Origin: [Scytonema hofmanni] UTEX 2349
GTDB taxonomy: Bacteria > Cyanobacteriota > Cyanobacteriia > Cyanobacteriales > Nostocaceae
DNA: 64,000 nucleotides
Reading direction: 5' to 3'
Assembly: GCF_000582685.1 (NCBI RefSeq)
Contig: NZ_KK073768.1
Coordinates: 4,505,901-4,569,900, forward strand
A model generated the notes under the pieces. That model worked only from the letters and a program-made list of their open reading frames with translations. It ran no database searches and was not told where the DNA came from. The position numbers and the translations under genes were made by a program. Positions 35,750-45,104 of the stretch are shown piece after piece (within the stretch, counting starts at the first letter, position 1; each line of letters begins with the position of its first letter).

Positions 35750-35890
35750 ATGTCCGACTTAAACCGAGGAATCATGAAGTTTAAGGGCGCAGATTCTCCA
35801 AAAGCGGTAACTATCTCTACCGTGCTTCTTTTGGGATCGATCGCTGCTCTAATTATTTGGGCGCTGCAAGCTGGCTATGCAGTAAACTAA
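35750..35890 (+). CDS. Small single-pass membrane protein (46 residues)
   Basis: A strong AAAGGAGGCG ribosome-binding site sits 10 bp before the ATG at 35750. The product begins MSDLNRGIMKFKGADSPKAV and has one membrane helix (TISTVLLLGSIAALIIWALQ) followed by AGYAVN. The size and layout resemble small thylakoid membrane subunits, but I do not recognise it as any named photosystem, cytochrome b6f or NDH subunit. It is monocistronic. Confidence 0.75.
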   Translation: MSDLNRGIMKFKGADSPKAVTISTVLLLGSIAALIIWALQAGYAVN

Positions 35891-36344
35891 GGATATTAAC
35901 AGCTGTTGAGGGACACTGGCAAGGACAGTTTGCCAAATTTATTTATTTGGACTAATTTATCTTTGTCTTAAGTGTTTCTCACCAGCTACTTAAAACGCTC
36001 TGAAAATAATTTATAAAAATTTTATATTTTCGAGTAGAAACTTCACATATAAAAATTGAAATCTGGCTATTGTCAAAACAGGGTGTGAAATGTATCCTAG
36101 ATGTGACCGATACATAAACCGAGTCAAACGTCAAGGCACGCGTCTACATCTTTTTAAATTACTTATAGTAATTGACTTAAGTTTCAATTCCAAAGTATTT
36201 ATATTTATTAATTTACGTAACTCTCATCGGCAAAGGCATCGAAAATTTTAGATGCATCTGCCACTTGTTTATATATGAAAAAATCGCCTTTATTGACGGC
36301 ACAAAGAGCGAAGAAAGCTATAAATCTCAAACCCACAATTTACA
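35891..36344. other. AT-rich intergenic region, nothing specific seen
   Basis: No frame of coding quality, RNA or repeat was recognised. The 332 bp before the small membrane protein (35418-35749) are similarly empty apart from its ribosome-binding site and, presumably, promoters. Confidence 0.4.
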
Positions 36345-39236
36345 ATGCTTGAACTCTGGGGTGCCATAATTATTTTAATTGTCTGCCCTCTCCTGGGGGC
36401 ATTACCGCTAATTAACTGGATTACCCAAGCGATGATTGGGCGGCAATTGGCACAAATGGGCACTGGTAATATTAGTGTTTCAGCCGCATTTTATCACGGA
36501 GGAAGACTGGTAGGAATTCTGGCAGTATTGTCAGAAGCATTGAAGGGAATTGCCGCTGTCTTACTTGCCCGTGCTTTCTTTGGAGAGGGATCGGCTTGGG
36601 AATTGATTGCCCTGATTGCTTTAGTATTAGGACGATACTGGGTAGGAAAAGGGGCAGGAACGACAAATGTTGTTTGGGGATTTGCGGTACACGATCCGCT
36701 GATTGCTGGTTTTGTACTTTTTCTGGTAAGTATTACCTTTAGTGTTTTTCCCAACAGACAATTGGGAAAATACGGCGTTTTGGTGTTGTTTCCTTTGATT
36801 GTCACACTTATGCACGCTCAAGATTTACCGAAAATCATGGCTGCTGTTGTTTTGGGGGTGTTACTTGGCTGGATTTATAAACGAATTCCGGATGATTTGA
36901 ATTTACCAACCGAAAACGCCCAAAAAAATTCCAAAGCTGCTTTAGAATTTTTTCGCGGTCAGACAAATATTGTTTCTTTAGATGATGATTTGGATGCTGC
37001 GTTATATGGACAAAAAGCAGCTACTTTATCTAAAGTTAAGCGCTGGGGTTATCCAGTACCAAAAGGGTGGGTACTTGCACCGAAAGACGATGCAGAAGTA
37101 TTAGTAGAAGTTATGTATCCTTCTGAATTATCGCCTCTAGTGGTGCGTTCCTCGGCGATTGGCGAAGACTCAGAACAAGCTTCTGCTGCCGGACAATATG
37201 AAACAATTTTAAATGTTACCAACAAACAAGAGTTGCGAGAAGCGATCGCTCGCACTCAAGCTTCTTACAACGATGCATCTGCCATGCAATATCGACGCGA
37301 TCGCGGTTCCCAAGAAGCAGCAATGGCAGTGCTAGTTCAACAACAAGTCCAAAGTGTATATTCTGGGGTAGCTTTCAGCCGCGATCCGATTACTCGACAA
37401 GGAGACGCGATCGTCATTGAAGCTTTACCAGGAAGTCCGACGCAAATCGTTTCCGGACGAGTCACACCAGAACAATATCGCGCTTTTGTTGTCGAAACCG
37501 AAAATTTTAAGTTTGTGCAGTTAGAAGGCACTGGAGTTGTACCACAAGCTTTACTTAAACAAGTCGCTTACTTATGCCGACATATAGAAGAACGTTTTCA
37601 CGGCATTCCCCAAGATATCGAGTGGAGTTATGACGGTCAAACTCTTTGGATATTACAAGCACGACCTATCACCACTTTACTACCAATTTGGACTCGCAAA
37701 ATCGCTGCCGAAGTAATTCCCGGATTGATTCGTCCTTTAACTTGGTCGATTAACCGTCCTTTAACTTGCGGAGTCTGGGGAGAACTTTTTACTGTGGTTT
37801 TAGGCGATCGCGCTGAAGGATTAGACTTTAAAGAAACCGCCACACTTCATTATTCTAGAGCATATTTTAATGCATCCCTCTTAGGGCATATTTTTTTAAG
37901 AATGGGTTTACCGCCGGAAAGTTTAGAATTCTTAACTAGGGGTTCCAAGATGAGTAAACCACCTTGGAATTCCACCTTAAAGAATTTACCTGGATTGGCG
38001 AAGTTACTCAGACGAGAATTAAATTTAGAAAAAGACTTTAAGCGCGATTATCATAGACGCTTTGTGCCTGCTTTGTCCCAGTTGACGCAAGAATTTATCG
38101 ATGACTTCGATCCGCCAAAGCTGTTAAATAGAATTGACTTTATTTTAGGATTGCTTCGCCTGGGGACTTATTACAGTATTTTAGCACCCTTGAGTGTAGC
38201 GCTGCGCCAAGGTATTTTTCGCGTCAAAGATGGCAAAATTGATAACAGCCTGACACCAGAAGTAGCCGCAATGCGATCGCTAAGTGCATTAGCCGCAGAT
38301 GCCAAACAGGTATTACCTGAAGTCGAACCACAGCAAGTATTTGAGCAATTAGCACCAACCCCAGAAGGGCAGAAAATTTTACATAAATTTGACGAATTGC
38401 TTCAAGATTACGGCTATTTAAGTGAAGTGGGAACTGATATTGCCGTTCCCACTTGGAAAGAAGATCCCCAAGCGATAAAGGAGTTATTTGTGCAGCTGAT
38501 GCAAGATAACCAACCGCTGATAGACAATTTAGAAGGAATTTATCGTCCGCAAAAAAGAAATAAAAAGCGAGGATTTGTGCAAAGGCGCGTGGATCTCAAA
38601 GGACGAGTTACTGAGGTATACTCACGCTTGTTAGGTGAGTTGCGCTGGTGTTTTTTGGCTTTAGAGAAGATTTGGTTAGAAGTAGGCTTGTTGAAGGAAA
38701 AAGGAGATATCTTTTTTCTAGAATTGAATGAAATACGGCAATTGATAGAGAGTTGGGATGCTCGATTGATTTTGCAGTTGCAAGACTTAGTACTAGTTAG
38801 GCGATCGCAACTCACAGAAGACAGTCAATTAAATCAAATACCTCTTTTAGTTTATGGCAATGCTCCCCCGGTGCCGCTAGCTCTTTCTAAACTCACTTCC
38901 AATCAAATATTACAAGGCATTCCCGCAAGTCACGGACAAGCTGAGGGAATAGTCAAGGTGTTGCGAAATTTACAAGATATACCAGAGATTGACCGGGATA
39001 CGATATTGGTAGTACCTTATACCGATTCCGGCTGGGCACCGCTATTAGTTAGAGCCGGTGGCTTAATTGCCGAAGTTGGTGGCAGATTATCTCACGGGGC
39101 GATCGTTGCTCGTGAATATGGTATACCAGCGGTGATGGATGTCCGTGGTGCTACCTGGTTGCTGCAAGATGGTCAGCGAGTCAGAATCGATGGCTATAGG
39201 GGTATTGTGGAATTATCTAATGATTTAAGAGCGTAG
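36345..39236 (+). CDS. Fusion of a PlsY-like membrane domain with a PEP-synthase-like protein
   Basis: Residues 1-190 are multi-helix membrane sequence with MGTGNISVSAAFYHGGRLVG and SEALKGIAAVLLARAF, resembling the glycerol-3-phosphate acyltransferase PlsY (GSGNxGxTN...). From about residue 220 a pyruvate/PEP-dikinase N-terminal (ATP-grasp) domain begins (KAATLSKVKRWGYPVPKGWV; VVRSSAIGEDSEQASAAGQY; GIPQDIEWSYDGQTLWILQA). The C-terminus is the phosphohistidine swivelling domain (GGRLSHGAIVAREYGIPAVM, His917). The central 300 residues are not assigned and may be a substrate domain. The 963-residue protein would act at the membrane. The canonical PEP/pyruvate TIM-barrel domain is not evident. 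Confidence 0.8.
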   Translation: MLELWGAIIILIVCPLLGALPLINWITQAMIGRQLAQMGTGNISVSAAFYHGGRLVGILAVLSEALKGIAAVLLARAFFGEGSAWELIALIALVLGRYWVGKGAGTTNVVWGFAVHDPLIAGFVLFLVSITFSVFPNRQLGKYGVLVLFPLIVTLMHAQDLPKIMAAVVLGVLLGWIYKRIPDDLNLPTENAQKNSKAALEFFRGQTNIVSLDDDLDAALYGQKAATLSKVKRWGYPVPKGWVLAPKDDAEVLVEVMYPSELSPLVVRSSAIGEDSEQASAAGQYETILNVTNKQELREAIARTQASYNDASAMQYRRDRGSQEAAMAVLVQQQVQSVYSGVAFSRDPITRQGDAIVIEALPGSPTQIVSGRVTPEQYRAFVVETENFKFVQLEGTGVVPQALLKQVAYLCRHIEERFHGIPQDIEWSYDGQTLWILQARPITTLLPIWTRKIAAEVIPGLIRPLTWSINRPLTCGVWGELFTVVLGDRAEGLDFKETATLHYSRAYFNASLLGHIFLRMGLPPESLEFLTRGSKMSKPPWNSTLKNLPGLAKLLRRELNLEKDFKRDYHRRFVPALSQLTQEFIDDFDPPKLLNRIDFILGLLRLGTYYSILAPLSVALRQGIFRVKDGKIDNSLTPEVAAMRSLSALAADAKQVLPEVEPQQVFEQLAPTPEGQKILHKFDELLQDYGYLSEVGTDIAVPTWKEDPQAIKELFVQLMQDNQPLIDNLEGIYRPQKRNKKRGFVQRRVDLKGRVTEVYSRLLGELRWCFLALEKIWLEVGLLKEKGDIFFLELNEIRQLIESWDARLILQLQDLVLVRRSQLTEDSQLNQIPLLVYGNAPPVPLALSKLTSNQILQGIPASHGQAEGIVKVLRNLQDIPEIDRDTILVVPYTDSGWAPLLVRAGGLIAEVGGRLSHGAIVAREYGIPAVMDVRGATWLLQDGQRVRIDGYRGIVELSNDLRA
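39136..39197. repeat. 62-bp duplicated segment, copy A (inside the fusion gene)
   Basis: The 3' part of the PEP-synthase fusion gene, from TGGATGTCCGTGG to GAATCGATGGCTAT. It recurs exactly 400 bp downstream with two differences. Confidence 0.9.
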
Positions 39237-39249
39237 GAGTGCGATCGCG

Positions 39250-39535
39250 TTAGGAAGTTGGAATTGCGATCGTGTTTTTTGACCACAATTTGATGGGCTA
39301 TGGACAAGCCAAGTCCAGTGCCTTTACCAATGTGTTTCGTGGTAAACAACGGTTCAAACAGCCGTTGTTTGACCAGCTCAGGAATACCAATCCCATTGTC
39401 AGCAATTTTAATTACAACCATTTGTTGAGAATTTATTTGTGTTGCAATTTGAATTTGAGGAATTTGATTGCTCATTTTGCCTTTAATTATAGCTTCATCA
39501 AGAGCATCAATTGCATTTGCCAGAATAGTCCTAGT
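39250..39535 (-). pseudogene. Histidine kinase fragment (N-box to G2-box only)
   Basis: The minus frame reads TILANAIDALDEAI (N box), VVIKIADNGIGIPELVKQRL (G1), FEPLFTTKHIG (F box) and GKGTGLGLSIAHQIVVKKH (G2). This is the core of a HATPase_c domain. The dimerisation and sensor regions are missing, and the C-terminus dissolves into HIP1-rich DNA. The fragment begins exactly at the duplicated segment (copy B, 39536). Confidence 0.8.
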
Positions 39536-39597
39536 TGGATGTCTGTGGTGCTACCTGGTTGCTGCAAGATGGTTAGCGAGTCAGAATCGATGGCTAT
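39536..39597. repeat. 62-bp duplicated segment, copy B
   Basis: Identical to 39136-39197 except for two C-to-T changes (GTCCG to GTCTG; GGTCAG to GGTTAG). The second creates an in-frame stop relative to the original reading frame. Confidence 0.9.
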
Positions 39598-39612
39598 CAC
39601 CTTCATGAAGAG

Positions 39613-39691
39613 GGGTAAAGGGGAAAGGGGGTGGAGTCATTTAAAATCAGTCGAATTATTTTAAAATATTTCTTCCTTTCCCCTTTTACCC
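39613..39691. repeat. Inverted repeat GGGTAAAGGGGAAAGG ... CCTTTCCCCTTTTACCC
   Basis: Arms at 39613-39628 and 39675-39691 pair with one bulge around a 46-nt AT-rich spacer. Low-complexity intergenic element. Confidence 0.5.
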
Positions 39692-39734
39692 AAACAGATT
39701 GGTGAACCGCTATAAGTAGGTGGACAAAAATATT

Positions 39735-39890
39735 TACAGTCATTGCGAGCGTAATGAAATGAAGCGTTCGCGAAGCGTCTCCGACAGGAGAAGCAATCCC
39801 AGCCCTTGCGATTGCTTGTCTGCGACACGCTCCGCGAACATTTCGCTTCCCTTCTCCTATCGGAGACGCTACCTGAACGCGGAAGTCAAA
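39735..39890. repeat. Composite dispersed repeat containing GCGTTCGCGAAGCGTCTCC
   Basis: It contains CATTGCGAGCGTAATGAAAT, then GTTCGCGAAGCGTCTCCGAC, AAGCAATCCCAGCCCTTGCG and the complementary CTCCTATCGGAGACGCTACC. Such modules are scattered in cyanobacterial genomes. The GCGTTCGCGAAGCGTCTCC module recurs inside the iscB leader at 47655-47685. Confidence 0.6.
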
Positions 39891-39908
39891 ATTAAGAAGT
39901 CAAAAGTC

Positions 39909-39943
39909 AAAAAGCTTGAAATACAAGCTTTTTGGCTTTTTTG
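39909..39943 (+). terminator. Hairpin AAAAAGCTTG/CAAGCTTTTT followed by T-run
   Basis: A perfect 10-bp stem (39909-39918 with 39924-39933), a 5-nt loop, then GGCTTTTTTG. It could end transcription from either side. Confidence 0.5.
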
Positions 39944-40173
39944 AATGGTAGCTTTATTTACGCCGACCTTTACTAGTAAGGTTCGTTTTCTTATTATTCT
40001 GCGTAAGTCATGATTACCTATAAATTTACTTGACAGTTTCCATAAATAATTATCTATATATCTTGATTAAAAACGAATAAATATAGCTTAAAAGCATTCA
40101 CTCATAGTCTCAGAGTAATAATTATCATAAATAAAAAGCTATATCTTAAAAAAAATCCGGCATTTGCAACTTC

Positions 40174-40206
40174 ACTATAAGTTTTTACTTATAGTTCCAA
40201 TATAAT
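40174..40206 (+). promoter_or_regulatory. Palindrome next to a TATAAT box upstream of nrtA
   Basis: ACTATAAGT-TTTT-ACTTATAGT (40174-40195) is a perfect 9-bp inverted repeat, ending 5 bp before TATAAT at 40201. It may be an operator over a promoter. I searched the 470-bp leader for the NtcA consensus GTAN8TAC and found only an imperfect GTA-N9-TAC at 40003-40017. Confidence 0.35.
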
Positions 40207-40489
40207 ATTTATTTAATAATTACAGTTTCAAAGATATCAATTTGTCATTAAAACCTGTAAACTGTTTTCAACAAGGTAAGTGATCCCCAAACATCACACC
40301 AAAGAGCAATAAATAACTTAACCACAGTTTCTCTGTAAGCAATTGAGCAGTCTTTTTTACTGGAAAAGGCGCATATTTGCTTATAGTTATAGCTGAAAAG
40401 TGTCATTGAAAACGCCAGAAACATAAGATTGTTTCTCTGCTTAATTTGTCGTACTTAAAAACAACTTATTTCCCAATCAAGGAGATATT

Positions 40490-41848
40490 ATGACAGAATT
40501 TTTTGATCAATTTTCCCGCCGTAAATTTATCTTAACAGCCGGAGCCTCTGCGGGTACTGTGTTTCTCAAAGGCTGTTTGGGAAATCCTCCGCCAAGCATT
40601 ACAGGTAATAGCATCAAAGCACAGCCAGTGGTTCAAACTGTTGCCAATTTAACTCCAGAACAAACACCAGAAACGACTACAGTTAAGTTAGGATATATCC
40701 CGATTGTTGAAGCGGCTGCGTTAATTATTGCTAAAGAAAAAGGCTTTTTTGCGAAGTATGGCATGACCAATGTTGACCTTGCTAAACAAGCTTCTTGGGG
40801 TGCAGCACGGGACAATGTAGAAATTGGTTCTGCTGGTGGTGGGATTGATGGTGGACAATGGCAAATGCCTATGCCGCATTTAATTACCGAAGGTTTAATT
40901 ACCAAAGGTAATAAAAAGATTCCCATGTATGTGCTGTGTCAATTGATTACGCATGGAAATGGAATTGCGATCGCTAACAAGCATTTAGGCAAAGGTATTA
41001 GTTTGCAACTTGCCGGCGCTAAGTCTTTATTTACACAACTCAAATCTTCAACACCTTTCACCGCTGCATTTACTTTTCCCCATGTTAACCAAGATTTGTG
41101 GATTCGCTATTGGTTAGCTGCCGGTGGTATAGATCCGGATGCAGATGTCAAATTGCTCACAGTACCAGCAGCGCAAACTGTCGCGAATATGAAGACGGGT
41201 ACGATGGATGCCTTTAGTACCGGCGATCCTTGGTGCAATCGGCTTGTCAAAGACAAAATTGGCTACATGGCAGCATTAACCGCAGAGATTTGGAAGAATC
41301 ACCCTGAAGAATATTTTGCCATGAAAGGGGAGTGGGTTGATAAAAATCCTAAGGCAACCAAAGCAATTTTAAAAGGAATTATGGCGGCTCAACAATGGTT
41401 AGATAATTTTGATAACCGGAAGGAAGCGGCTCAAATTCTTTCTAGCAGAAATTATTTTAATCTGCCTGCGGAAGTTTTGATTGAACCATTCCAAGGTAAG
41501 TATGACATGGGTGATGGTCGCAAAATTGATGATAAATCAATGGCTGCTTATTACTGGAAAGATGGAAAAGGTAGTGTTTCTTATCCTTATAAGAGTCATG
41601 ATTTGTGGTTTTTAGTTGAAAATGTTCGCTGGGGATTTTTGCCGAAAGATTACTTGACGAAAGCTAAAGCATTAATTGATAAAGTCAACCGCGAAGATAT
41701 TTGGAAAGAAGCTGCGAAAGAAGCTGGAATTGCTGCTGCTGATATTCCTACAAGTACTTCGCGTGGGGTGGAAGAGTTTTTTGATGGGGTTAAGTTTGAC
41801 CCGGAGAAGCCAGAGGAATATCTCAAGAGTTTGAAGATTAAGAAGTAA
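40490..41848 (+). CDS. nrtA: Nitrate/nitrite ABC transporter substrate-binding protein NrtA
   Basis: The N-terminus [21 protein letters not shown] has a Tat-type twin arginine and a lipobox (LKGC), so it is probably a Tat-exported lipoprotein. The nitrate-specific pattern is [40 protein letters not shown] and DAFSTGDPW. Bicarbonate-binding CmpA normally has ERGGIDGAH, FPGGTHDLW and CVGEPW at these places (recalled, not searched), so NrtA is preferred. The protein has 452 residues. A ribosome-binding site AAGGAG precedes it. It leads nrtABCD; nirA and narB are not next to it. Confidence 0.88.
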   Translation: MTEFFDQFSRRKFILTAGASAGTVFLKGCLGNPPPSITGNSIKAQPVVQTVANLTPEQTPETTTVKLGYIPIVEAAALIIAKEKGFFAKYGMTNVDLAKQASWGAARDNVEIGSAGGGIDGGQWQMPMPHLITEGLITKGNKKIPMYVLCQLITHGNGIAIANKHLGKGISLQLAGAKSLFTQLKSSTPFTAAFTFPHVNQDLWIRYWLAAGGIDPDADVKLLTVPAAQTVANMKTGTMDAFSTGDPWCNRLVKDKIGYMAALTAEIWKNHPEEYFAMKGEWVDKNPKATKAILKGIMAAQQWLDNFDNRKEAAQILSSRNYFNLPAEVLIEPFQGKYDMGDGRKIDDKSMAAYYWKDGKGSVSYPYKSHDLWFLVENVRWGFLPKDYLTKAKALIDKVNREDIWKEAAKEAGIAAADIPTSTSRGVEEFFDGVKFDPEKPEEYLKSLKIKK

Positions 41849-41920
41849 ATAATAGCCCGGACGACTGGAAGTCGCGCGCCACATGCTTCAAGTCGGCAGA
41901 GCCGCCCAACGCAGTGGCTT

Positions 41921-42013
41921 GGCTACACAAACGAAGTCCGCCTGCGCGGACTAGAAGAAAGAAGTCGCGGCTACACAAACGAAGTCCGCCTGCGCGGACT
42001 AGAAGAAAGAAAG
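41921..42013. repeat. 48-bp tandem duplication between nrtA and nrtB
   Basis: GGCTACACAAACGAAGTCCG and the following 28 bp (ending AGAAAGAAGTCGC) occur twice with period 48 (41921 and 41969). Each copy contains the palindrome AGTCCGCCTGCGCGGACT. It sits between nrtA and nrtB and leaves the ribosome-binding site of nrtB (GAGGAG) intact. Confidence 0.85.
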
Positions 42014-42036
42014 TAATTAAGAGGAGGATATAGACA

Positions 42037-42876
42037 ATGACAATCGCTCAAAAACGTCCTGCTGGTGCAAGGTTAGATAATAGCTTTATTTCTTGGTTGA
42101 AGAAGCAGTTTCCTAATTTGATTCCTCCGGCTGTTGCGATCGCTATCTTTTTAATTATCTGGCAATTATTTGCTTTCATTCCTGGGGCAACTTTACCGGG
42201 ACCAATACAGGTTGTCCAAGATACTTGGATCTTGATATTTTGGCCCTTTTATGACAACGGTGGCATAGATAAGGGCTTGTTTTGGCAGATTTTAGCTAGT
42301 TTGAAAAGAGTTGCCATTAGCTATACTTTAGCGGCAGTTGTCGGTATTGGTGTCGGCATTTTGATCGGTGTTAACCAAACAATGTCCAAAGCTTTAGATC
42401 CTCTGTTTCAACTACTGCGGACTGTACCACCTTTGGCTTGGGTGCCAATTTCCTTAGCAGCTTTGCGACAAAACGAACCGGCTGCTTTATTCGTAATTTT
42501 CATCACCGCAATTTGGCCCATTTTAATTAACACTGCTGTCGGCGTCACTCAAATTCCCCAAGATTACAACAACGTCGCCAAAGTTCTGCAACTTAGCCGC
42601 AAAGAATATTTCACAAACATACTAATTCCAGCGGCTTTACCTTACATTTTCACCGGATTAAGAATTGCGATTGGTTTGGCTTGGTTAGCAATTATTGCCG
42701 CAGAAATTGTGATGTCGGGTATTGTCGGGATTGGCTTCTTCATCTGGGATGCTTATCAAAATAATAACGTCAGTGAAGTTATTTTGGCTCTAGTTTATAT
42801 CGGCATTGTCGGTCTATTGCTAGATAAACTCATGAGTTGGATTCAAAACAAGATTTTACCAGCAGAACAGAAGTAA
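42037..42876 (+). CDS. nrtB: Nitrate ABC transporter permease NrtB
   Basis: Inner-membrane permease with about six helices. The hallmark EAA-like loop AAEIVMSGIVGIGFFIWDAY and LLRTVPPLAWVPISLAALRQ are present. The 279 residues are full length. It lies downstream of nrtA with repeat DNA between them. Confidence 0.92.
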   Translation: MTIAQKRPAGARLDNSFISWLKKQFPNLIPPAVAIAIFLIIWQLFAFIPGATLPGPIQVVQDTWILIFWPFYDNGGIDKGLFWQILASLKRVAISYTLAAVVGIGVGILIGVNQTMSKALDPLFQLLRTVPPLAWVPISLAALRQNEPAALFVIFITAIWPILINTAVGVTQIPQDYNNVAKVLQLSRKEYFTNILIPAALPYIFTGLRIAIGLAWLAIIAAEIVMSGIVGIGFFIWDAYQNNNVSEVILALVYIGIVGLLLDKLMSWIQNKILPAEQK

Positions 42877-42968
42877 GTAAGGAATCAGAAGAAGGGCAAA
42901 GGGAAAGAATTATTACCAATGACGCCAGATGCTTCAACGGAGGGAACCTCCGCAACGCACTGGCTCCC

Positions 42969-43012
42969 CAATGCCCAATGCCCAATGCCCAATGCCCATT
43001 GCCCATTGCCCC
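42969..43012. repeat. Tandem heptamer array (AATGCCC)n
   Basis: About five copies of CCCAATG/CCCATTG heptamers, the complement of the array at 20698, fill the nrtB-nrtC gap just ahead of the nrtC start. Confidence 0.85.
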
Positions 43013-43032
43013 ATATCATTTAACAAATTGCC

Positions 43033-45036
43033 ATGTCTATCTTTGTTGCTGTTGAAGAAATTGATAAAGTTTTTGAATTAACCGGCGGTGGAAAATATAT
43101 TGCCCTCAAAGGGATTAATCTGGAGATTAAAAAAGGAGAATTCGTTTCTCTAATTGGTCACTCCGGTTGCGGAAAATCGACTTTGTTAAATATGATTGCC
43201 GGTCTGGATTTGCCAAGCGAAGGTGTTGTAACTTTGGAAGGACAAAGAATCACCAAACCAGGTCCAGATAGAATGGTGGTGTTTCAAAATTATTCGCTGT
43301 TACCTTGGCGAACTGTGAGAGAAAATATTACCCTTGCTGTAGACTCAGTAATGAAGGGTTTACCGGCAGGTGAACGCAAAGCAATTGTTGAAAAACATAT
43401 CGATATGGTGGGGTTGCGTCCCCACGCAGATAAGCAACCCGGTATGTTATCTGGTGGACAAAAGCAACGGGTAGCGATCGCTCGCGCTTTAGCAATTCGT
43501 CCTAAGTTACTATTGCTAGATGAGCCATTTGGTGCATTGGATGCTCTGACACGCGGCAATTTGCAAGAACAATTGATGCAGATTTGTCAAGAAAATCAAG
43601 TTACCGCCGTGATGGTGACACACGATGTTGATGAGGCGGTGCTGTTGTCTGATAGAATTGTCATGTTGACCAATGGACCCGAATCGAAAATTGGTGACAT
43701 TTTAGAAGTTGATATTCCCAGACCCCGCAAGCGCATGGAAGTAGTAGAACATCCGAGTTACTACAGCTTGCGAAGTGAGATGATTTACTTCCTCAACCAG
43801 CAAAAACGCATCAAGAAAATTAGAGCGCGGAAAACTGCTAATATTGCCCGTCATGGCTTAGAAAAAGTTAACTTAGAAATTGGCTTTTTACCCCTGACTG
43901 CTTGCGCTCCTTTAGCGATCGCTAAAGAAAAAGGCTTCTTCACCAAACATGGTTTAGATGAAGTTACCCTCGTGCGCGAAAGTAGCTGGCGTGGTATCGT
44001 TGATGGGATGACCGGCGGTTATTTAGATGCCGCGCAAATGCCCTCAGGAATGCCGATGTGGTTGACCTTAGGAGGACATAACAACCAACCTTTGCCCGTG
44101 GTTACTGCCCTCACCATGACCCGCAACGGTAACGCTATCACCTTAGCGAGACGCTTCTATGAAGAAGGTGTGCAAAGCTTATCAGACTTCAAAAATTACC
44201 TGCTTCGCACCCGCGACTTACGGCATACAATGGGCGTAGTGCATCCCGCCTCAATGCATAATTTGCTACTGCGCTACTGGCTAGCTGCTGGGGGAATTGA
44301 CCCCGATTTAGACGTGGATATGAAGACTATTCCCCCAGCGCAAATGGTTGCAGACTTGAAAGCTGGCAGTATAGATGGTTATTGCGTGGGCGAACCTTGG
44401 AATTATCGCGCTGCGGTGGAGCAAGTTGGCTTTACTATCGCTACCGACTTAGAAGTTTGGTTTGGACATCCTGGTAAAGTTCTCGGTGTGCGTGAAGATT
44501 GGGCAGAAAATTATCCTAACACCCACATCGCGTTAACCAAAGCTTTGTTAGAAGCTTGTTATTATTGTTCAATTCCGGCAAATGCCCAAGAAATTCGGCA
44601 AATTTTAGCACGGCGGGAGTATGTCAGCAACGATATTGAGTACATTCAAATCGAAGATCCGAATAATGCCACCTGTAGCTTAGACCATCCACTGCGGGAT
44701 TATGCCCATCATCAATTTTACTCTGATTCTGCCATCAATCGTCCCAGTCGCACCGAGCAAATTTGGATCATGAGTCAATTAGCACGTTGGGGTGATACTC
44801 CCTTTCCGAGAAATTGGGTGGAAGTTGTCGAAAGAGTGTGTCGAGTTCGGGTTTTCAGCACCGCAGCTCGCGAATTAGGTTTAGATATTAGCTACACTCG
44901 TCAACCGATTAAATTGTTCGATGGAACTCCCTTTAATGCTGACGATCCAATAGCTTATCTCAACAGCTTACAGATTAAACGCGATGTTTCTGTGGCAGAG
45001 GTGATTCTAGATACACCCATGAGAAAAGTAGCGTAG
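43033..45036 (+). CDS. nrtC: Nitrate ABC transporter ATPase fused to a binding domain, NrtC
   Basis: Residues 1-260 are an ABC ATPase: Walker A GHSGCGKST, signature LSGGQKQRVAIARALAI, Walker B LLLLDEPFGALDALT. Residues about 275-660 are an NrtA-like domain ([56 protein letters not shown]), which in cyanobacteria senses intracellular nitrate or ammonium status (family knowledge). The 667 residues are complete. Its TAG stop codon lies inside the palindromic repeat at 45032, so the repeat is used as the gene end. Confidence 0.93.
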   Translation: MSIFVAVEEIDKVFELTGGGKYIALKGINLEIKKGEFVSLIGHSGCGKSTLLNMIAGLDLPSEGVVTLEGQRITKPGPDRMVVFQNYSLLPWRTVRENITLAVDSVMKGLPAGERKAIVEKHIDMVGLRPHADKQPGMLSGGQKQRVAIARALAIRPKLLLLDEPFGALDALTRGNLQEQLMQICQENQVTAVMVTHDVDEAVLLSDRIVMLTNGPESKIGDILEVDIPRPRKRMEVVEHPSYYSLRSEMIYFLNQQKRIKKIRARKTANIARHGLEKVNLEIGFLPLTACAPLAIAKEKGFFTKHGLDEVTLVRESSWRGIVDGMTGGYLDAAQMPSGMPMWLTLGGHNNQPLPVVTALTMTRNGNAITLARRFYEEGVQSLSDFKNYLLRTRDLRHTMGVVHPASMHNLLLRYWLAAGGIDPDLDVDMKTIPPAQMVADLKAGSIDGYCVGEPWNYRAAVEQVGFTIATDLEVWFGHPGKVLGVREDWAENYPNTHIALTKALLEACYYCSIPANAQEIRQILARREYVSNDIEYIQIEDPNNATCSLDHPLRDYAHHQFYSDSAINRPSRTEQIWIMSQLARWGDTPFPRNWVEVVERVCRVRVFSTAARELGLDISYTRQPIKLFDGTPFNADDPIAYLNSLQIKRDVSVAEVILDTPMRKVA

Positions 45037-45082
45037 TAAGCACTTTAGTGCTTATTTATTTGAGCGCTGAAGCGCTCACTAC
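45032..45082. repeat. Palindromic repeat overlapping the nrtC stop codon
   Basis: CGTAGTAAGCACTTTAGTGC through GAGCGCTGAAGCGCTCACTAC. The TAG at 45034-45036 is both the nrtC stop and the third base onward of the repeat. It is a member of the family seen at 11347. Confidence 0.85.
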
Positions 45083-45104
45083 TGTTATTTTCCTGAACAT
45101 TCCG

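Noticed and set aside
40003..40017. Possible NtcA site GTAAGTCATGATTAC upstream of nrtA
   Set aside because: The spacing is GTA-N9-TAC rather than N8 and it lies almost 480 bp from the gene with no matching -10 box at the usual distance.
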